A stretch of 14,609 nt of DNA from assembly GCA_003448835.1 (NCBI GenBank), contig DLXM01000218.1, forward strand, positions 9,500 through 24,108. Direction: 5' to 3'. Both the position numbers and the translations under genes were made by a program. This DNA comes from Bacteroidota bacterium (GTDB lineage Bacteria; Bacteroidota; Rhodothermia; Balneolales; HLUCCA01). A model generated the notes under the pieces. That model saw nothing but the letters and a program-made list of their open reading frames with translations. It made no database searches and had not been told where the DNA came from. Shown here one piece after another: positions 12,828 through 14,609 of the stretch (positions are counted from its first letter, which is position 1; the number at the start of each line of letters is the position of its first letter).

Positions 12828-14609
12828 TTAGAATTTTAGCATAATCCCACCATAGACCTGAGCAGGAAGTTCGTCATATCCCACCCATTTGGTATATCGC
12901 TGATCTAACAAGTTAGTAACTTTAATATAAGCTCCAATTTCACGTGATGCCCAAAAATCATATTTAGCATTTAGCAGGATGTAACCACTACTATCATCTC
13001 GTCCCGGAGCCACTTTTCTGCTTCCGGTATAATCGGTCCACATCTGTAATTTCGAGCGTGTTGTAAACGCATAAGTTCCACCGGCCGATGCACCAATATT
13101 TTCTCTGAATGGGATTTCATCCCCATTTTTGTCCCCATGCCATTGTGCATAAACTCCACCATAAATAGTAAATTTGTCGGGCATCAAGTCGTACCAGACC
13201 GAAGCATCCCATTTAATGATATTTGCACCATCCAAATAGGTGTAAGCCATTAAATCATTGAAAGGACCCGGCATTTGATCGAATTGACTAAATCGTGGGA
13301 GTTCACTATCGAGTGTATAATAGCCATGTCGCAGAAAATGAGTATAATTAATCCCTGACTGCACCTTTAGACCCTGGTAGACATCAACTTCTACTGATGC
13401 TTTTGCTGAAACTCCTCGTTCATTTTCGGGATCAGTATAGGTATATAATCGACGATTCGTTCGGCTTAGTCCACTCAAACCGGCATTACGCACAAATCCG
13501 GAAACTTCACCTTTTAATTTAAAGTCCGGCGTCAAATTATAAGTTGCATTGATTTCAGGAAAGGCATGTATTAATCCATCTTGTTTTTCATCACCTGAGT
13601 AAAATGCTCGTGCGCCAATCTCAGTACGAAGCTTATATCCAATACGAGTACGATACAACAATCCTGCATTTCCGATATACCAGGATTTTTTACCCTCTCC
13701 ATCAAGATTATATTCTGCAAAATTTCCACCTAGTTGGACTGAAAAAGTATTCCCCGGATTTCTTCCTGCCCAATCTTTACGAATTGCTGCACCATGTTTA
13801 AGTTCAAGATGTTCAGCACGTCGGGTTTCTCCGGCAACATCCGCAGAAAGTGCTAATCGATTGAGTTTTTCTACATCTCCTGAGTAATATTTAGTTTCAA
13901 GTGCGATATCCAAAAAACTTAGATGATTTTCATTATATCTATAACCAATATTCCCGCCGTATTCGGTCATTTTGTTGTCTGGTGCGACCTCAATACCAGG
14001 ATAATATTCAACTGGAAGAGCAATCATAGACGAAGCCGGGTCATAGCCGGGGACAGTAAACTCGCTAACTGCCAAATGATTTTTATCCCATCGGGTCGTA
14101 AATCCGGCATCCAATCTTGATTTATTACCTAAATAATGAATCAGACCAAGTCCTGCATCCAGATTTCTGAATGAACTGATTTGAGTGGATGATTCTTCTA
14201 AATAACTACCGGATGAAACGGTGTTTACATTTCCTGTTATCAATGTATTCTCACCGACAGGCAACCCCATATAAATGTCTATTTCCGGAGCCATATAGTT
14301 GCCAATCCCGGTTGTTGACCAGAAATTAAACGCGTCAGGTCGTTTATAATACGTGAATTCCGGTGGTCGGGATCGTTCAAGGTCGCTCAATGGCAAGCTA
14401 GCCACAACCTGCTCCGGACTCTCCAAAAAAGGCATCCGGTTGGGATCAATTTGATACACACGAGGCCGTGGACTAAATCCTAAAATTGGTTGGCGCATAA
14501 TTCCGGGGAATCGCGCCGAAAATTCACCACGTATTTCTATATCCTGAGGGTCAATATCAGGCAACAGAGATCCGGGTGCAGCAGCATCCTGAGCAACAAT
14601 CATTGCCGG
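12828..14609 (-). CDS. Outer-membrane beta-barrel protein related to TonB-dependent receptors (5' end outside window)
   Basis: At least 593 residues are encoded and the frame is still open at the right edge. The Met at 14603 is probably not the start: the visible PAMIVAQDAAAPGS looks like the end of a signal peptide whose beginning lies upstream. After a linker with DPQDIEIRGEF and a Pro-rich PRPRVYQIDP, most of the protein is alternating aromatic/polar strands with short turns and longer loops. It ends in the C-terminal signature GAYIKVTNLLDQRY ... YGGIMLKF with terminal Phe, as in TonB-dependent receptor barrels. No plug domain and no TonB box can be recognised; about 100 residues between the presumed signal peptide and the first strands are too few for a normal plug. 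The substrate is unknown. It leads the operon that ends with exbB-exbD-tonB, 7 bp before the small HU gene. Confidence 0.75.
   Translation of the reverse strand, partial: PAMIVAQDAAAPGSLLPDIDPQDIEIRGEFSARFPGIMRQPILGFSPRPRVYQIDPNRMPFLESPEQVVASLPLSDLERSRPPEFTYYKRPDAFNFWSTTGIGNYMAPEIDIYMGLPVGENTLITGNVNTVSSGSYLEESSTQISSFRNLDAGLGLIHYLGNKSRLDAGFTTRWDKNHLAVSEFTVPGYDPASSMIALPVEYYPGIEVAPDNKMTEYGGNIGYRYNENHLSFLDIALETKYYSGDVEKLNRLALSADVAGETRRAEHLELKHGAAIRKDWAGRNPGNTFSVQLGGNFAEYNLDGEGKKSWYIGNAGLLYRTRIGYKLRTEIGARAFYSGDEKQDGLIHAFPEINATYNLTPDFKLKGEVSGFVRNAGLSGLSRTNRRLYTYTDPENERGVSAKASVEVDVYQGLKVQSGINYTHFLRHGYYTLDSELPRFSQFDQMPGPFNDLMAYTYLDGANIIKWDASVWYDLMPDKFTIYGGVYAQWHGDKNGDEIPFRENIGASAGGTYAFTTRSKLQMWTDYTGSRKVAPGRDDSSGYILLNAKYDFWASREIGAYIKVTNLLDQRYTKWVGYDELPAQVYGGIMLKF

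Overview
The window reads as chromosomal DNA of a free-living Gram-negative bacterium of the Bacteroidota/Rhodothermota/Balneolota (FCB) group, AT-rich by eye. The reasons are a TonB/ExbB/ExbD system beside an outer-membrane barrel, a membrane-bound HU-plus-SPOR protein of a type reported from Bacteroidota, a lipoprotein-type PQQ sugar dehydrogenase, and mostly absent Shine-Dalgarno sequences. A Balneola-like marine genus is a guess from style, not from a search. Gene density is ordinary, and I see no CRISPR array, tRNA, rRNA, insertion sequence or prophage.

Left part (1-8600), housekeeping and carbon metabolism. A protein cut by the left edge (minus strand, membrane segment resembling the N-terminus of membrane-anchored MurF-like Mur ligases) diverges from a sugar-phosphate nucleotidyltransferase (310-1311, +). 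That gene ends tail-to-tail, with a 4-base overlap, against a cation diffusion facilitator exporter (1308-2240, -). A CCA-adding-type tRNA nucleotidyltransferase with an HD domain (2335-3750, +, TTG start) diverges from the exporter and is followed on the plus strand by ispE (3799-4674), glgP (4750-7203) and a PQQ-dependent sugar dehydrogenase lipoprotein (7343-8524). Palindromes lie in front of glgP and a hairpin lies behind it. A strong bidirectional terminator (8546-8597) closes this part.

Right part (8704-14609), one compact minus-strand operon. In order of transcription it encodes an outer-membrane beta-barrel related to TonB-dependent receptors (5' end outside the window), a 66-residue HU-like protein, a 645-residue HU / acidic linker / transmembrane / SPOR protein, ExbB, ExbD and TonB. 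Junctions are 7 bp, a 4-base ATGA overlap, 25 bp, a 1-base TAATG overlap and 2 bp. The gene products span every layer from nucleoid to outer membrane: HU domains inside, a transmembrane protein with a peptidoglycan-binding SPOR domain, a proton-driven ExbB/ExbD motor, TonB across the periplasm, and a barrel outside.

The most interesting item is this operon, especially its two HU-like modules with complementary truncations. The small protein keeps a DNA-arm-like hairpin but lacks helix 1. The SPOR protein keeps the helical dimerisation body but has almost no arm. They are translationally coupled, suggesting one composite HU unit tethered to the inner membrane and, through SPOR, to the septal cell wall. 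HU-SPOR proteins have been discussed before; the split pair co-transcribed with a Ton motor is what deserves checking.
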